A stretch of DNA of 64,000 bases from Sandaracinus amylolyticus (GTDB lineage Bacteria > Myxococcota_A > Polyangia > Polyangiales > Sandaracinaceae): NCBI RefSeq assembly GCF_000737325.1, contig NZ_CP011125.1, forward strand, positions 5,332,001 through 5,396,000, given 5' to 3'. Position numbers and translations under genes: made by a program. Below the pieces are notes generated by a model. It was not told the origin of the DNA. It saw nothing but the letters and a program-made list of their open reading frames with translations, and made no database searches. Within the stretch, counting starts at the first letter, position 1. Every line of letters starts with the position of its first letter. Below, piece by piece: positions 62,946 to 64,000 of the stretch.

Positions 62946-64000
62946 ATGCTGCGCAAGGAAGAACCTCACGTCGTCGTCCTCGGTGGAGGCTTCGGCGGGC
63001 TCGCGACGGCGCGCGCGCTCCGGCGCGCTCCGGTGCGCGTGACCTTGGTCGACCGCAGCAACCACCACCTCTTCCAGCCGCTCCTCTATCAAGTCGCCAC
63101 CGCGGCGCTCGCGGCGCCCGACATCGCGTCGCCGATCCGCCGCCTGCTCGCGCACCAGCGCAACGCGACCGTGCTCATGGGGGAGGTCGCGCGCATCGAT
63201 CCCGCGGCGCACGAGGTCTGGCTCGAGGACGGCTCGAAGCTCGCGTACGACTACCTCGTCGTCGCGACCGGCATGACGCACGCGTACTTCGGCCACGACG
63301 AGTGGGCCGCGCACGCGCCCGGTCTCAAGTCGCTCGGCGAGGCGATCGAGGTCCGCAACGACATCCTCCGCTCGTTCGAGCGCGCGGAGCGCGAGCCCGA
63401 TCCCGCGCGTCGCCGCGAGCTGACGACGTTCGTCGTGATCGGCGCGGGCCCGACCGGGGTCGAGCTCGCGGGCGCGCTCGCGGAGATCGCGGGGCGCACG
63501 CTCGCGAAGGACTTCCGCCACTTCGATCCCACCACGACGCGCGTCGTGCTGGTCGAGGCGGGCCCGCGCATCCTGCCGACCTTCGCGCCCGAGCTGTCCG
63601 ACAAGGCGCTCGCCGAGCTGAAGCGGCTCGGCGTGGAGGTCCGCCTCTCGACGAAGGTCACGAAGATCGAAGAGGGCTGCGTGCACATGGGCGACGAGGT
63701 CGTGCGCAGCAACACGATCCTCTGGGCCGCAGGCGTGCGCGCGAGCCCGCTGACGAAGGACCTCGGCACCGAGCTCGATCGCGCCGGACGCGTGAAGGTC
63801 GCGGACGACTGCACCGTGCCCGCGCGCCCCGAGATCTTCATGCTCGGCGACCTGATCTCGAAGGAGCAGGACGGCAAGATGCTCCCCGGCGTCGCGCAGC
63901 TCGCGCTGCAGACCGGACGCCACGCGGCGAAGAACATCGTGCGCTCGGTGAAGGGCCAGGAGCGGCTGCCCTTCCGGTATCGCGACAAGGGCTCGATGGC
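62946..64000 (+). CDS. ndh: Type II NADH:quinone oxidoreductase (3' partial)
   Basis: ATG 62946 follows gaggaga. The FAD-binding loop is VVVLGGGFGGLATARAL (residues 9-25), then NHHLFQPLLYQVATAAL. The NADH loop is VVIGAGPTGVELAG (around 164-177). The second FAD motif is EIFMLGDLIS, with LPGVAQLALQTGRHAAKNI near the window end. These are hallmarks of NDH-2, a peripheral membrane flavoprotein that passes electrons from NADH to quinone without pumping protons. The last about 60-100 residues, including the usual membrane-binding tail, lie beyond 64000. No other respiratory genes are adjacent. Confidence 0.93.
   Translation, partial: MLRKEEPHVVVLGGGFGGLATARALRRAPVRVTLVDRSNHHLFQPLLYQVATAALAAPDIASPIRRLLAHQRNATVLMGEVARIDPAAHEVWLEDGSKLAYDYLVVATGMTHAYFGHDEWAAHAPGLKSLGEAIEVRNDILRSFERAEREPDPARRRELTTFVVIGAGPTGVELAGALAEIAGRTLAKDFRHFDPTTTRVVLVEAGPRILPTFAPELSDKALAELKRLGVEVRLSTKVTKIEEGCVHMGDEVVRSNTILWAAGVRASPLTKDLGTELDRAGRVKVADDCTVPARPEIFMLGDLISKEQDGKMLPGVAQLALQTGRHAAKNIVRSVKGQERLPFRYRDKGSM

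Overview
The window is very GC-rich and almost every codon in the real genes ends in G or C. It looks like a myxobacterium (Myxococcota), probably of the Sandaracinus type. The evidence is a MYXO-CTERM sorting tail on a secreted peptidase, two Pkn-type receptor kinases with the HRDVSPQN catalytic loop, many lipoproteins with Asp/Ala/Gly-rich 'DAG' linkers, Cys-rich surface proteins, and MopE-like CNGRDDDCDG motifs. The genus is an inference. No rRNA, tRNA, CRISPR, prophage or classical IS was seen.

Positions 1-22700: the end of a copper monooxygenase, a beta-helix lipoprotein, the purE-purK pair (coupled by an ATGA overlap), a Tat-exported PhoX-like protein, three large polytopic GT-C-like membrane proteins, a VOC protein, a DUF1963 protein with AT-richer wobble positions, a lipoprotein with a CxxCH haem motif, a GNAT acetyltransferase, a PepSY / response regulator / sensor kinase set with a likely operator between its divergent arms, and queE-queD of 7-deazaguanine synthesis.

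Positions 22900-41300: mostly envelope and surface genes (DUF11-like, Sel1/DUF4476, NIDO, M23 peptidase with FG-GAP-like repeats, VWA lipoprotein). Among them are an XPB-type helicase next to a Bax1/DUF790 nuclease, a large alpha/beta-hydrolase plus acyl-CoA-ligase fusion, and a membrane Ser/Thr kinase.

Positions 41200-51300: the most unusual part. It holds two genes with apparent frameshifts, a 41/42-bp tandem repeat, two copies of a dispersed repeat of about 350 bp, and two inverted GCCGAG-type hexamer arrays flanking a small four-helix-bundle gene whose ribosome binding site lies inside a long hairpin. The dispersed-repeat copies each sit directly downstream of a minus-strand gene for a Claisen-type condensing enzyme: an alpha-oxoamine synthase and a beta-ketoacyl-synthase homologue that has lost both catalytic histidines.

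Positions 51300-64000: a Cys-rich lipoprotein, a TPR protein, a second receptor kinase coupled to a zinc-ribbon protein, a canonical FabF, a DUF6159-like membrane protein, a one-direction regulatory cluster (receiver protein, hybrid histidine kinase with Glu at the phospho-acceptor site, AraC regulator, receiver-like protein), and the start of a type II NADH dehydrogenase that runs off the window.

All functions are read from sequence motifs without database searches. Starts were chosen from ribosome binding sites, signal peptides and codon bias.
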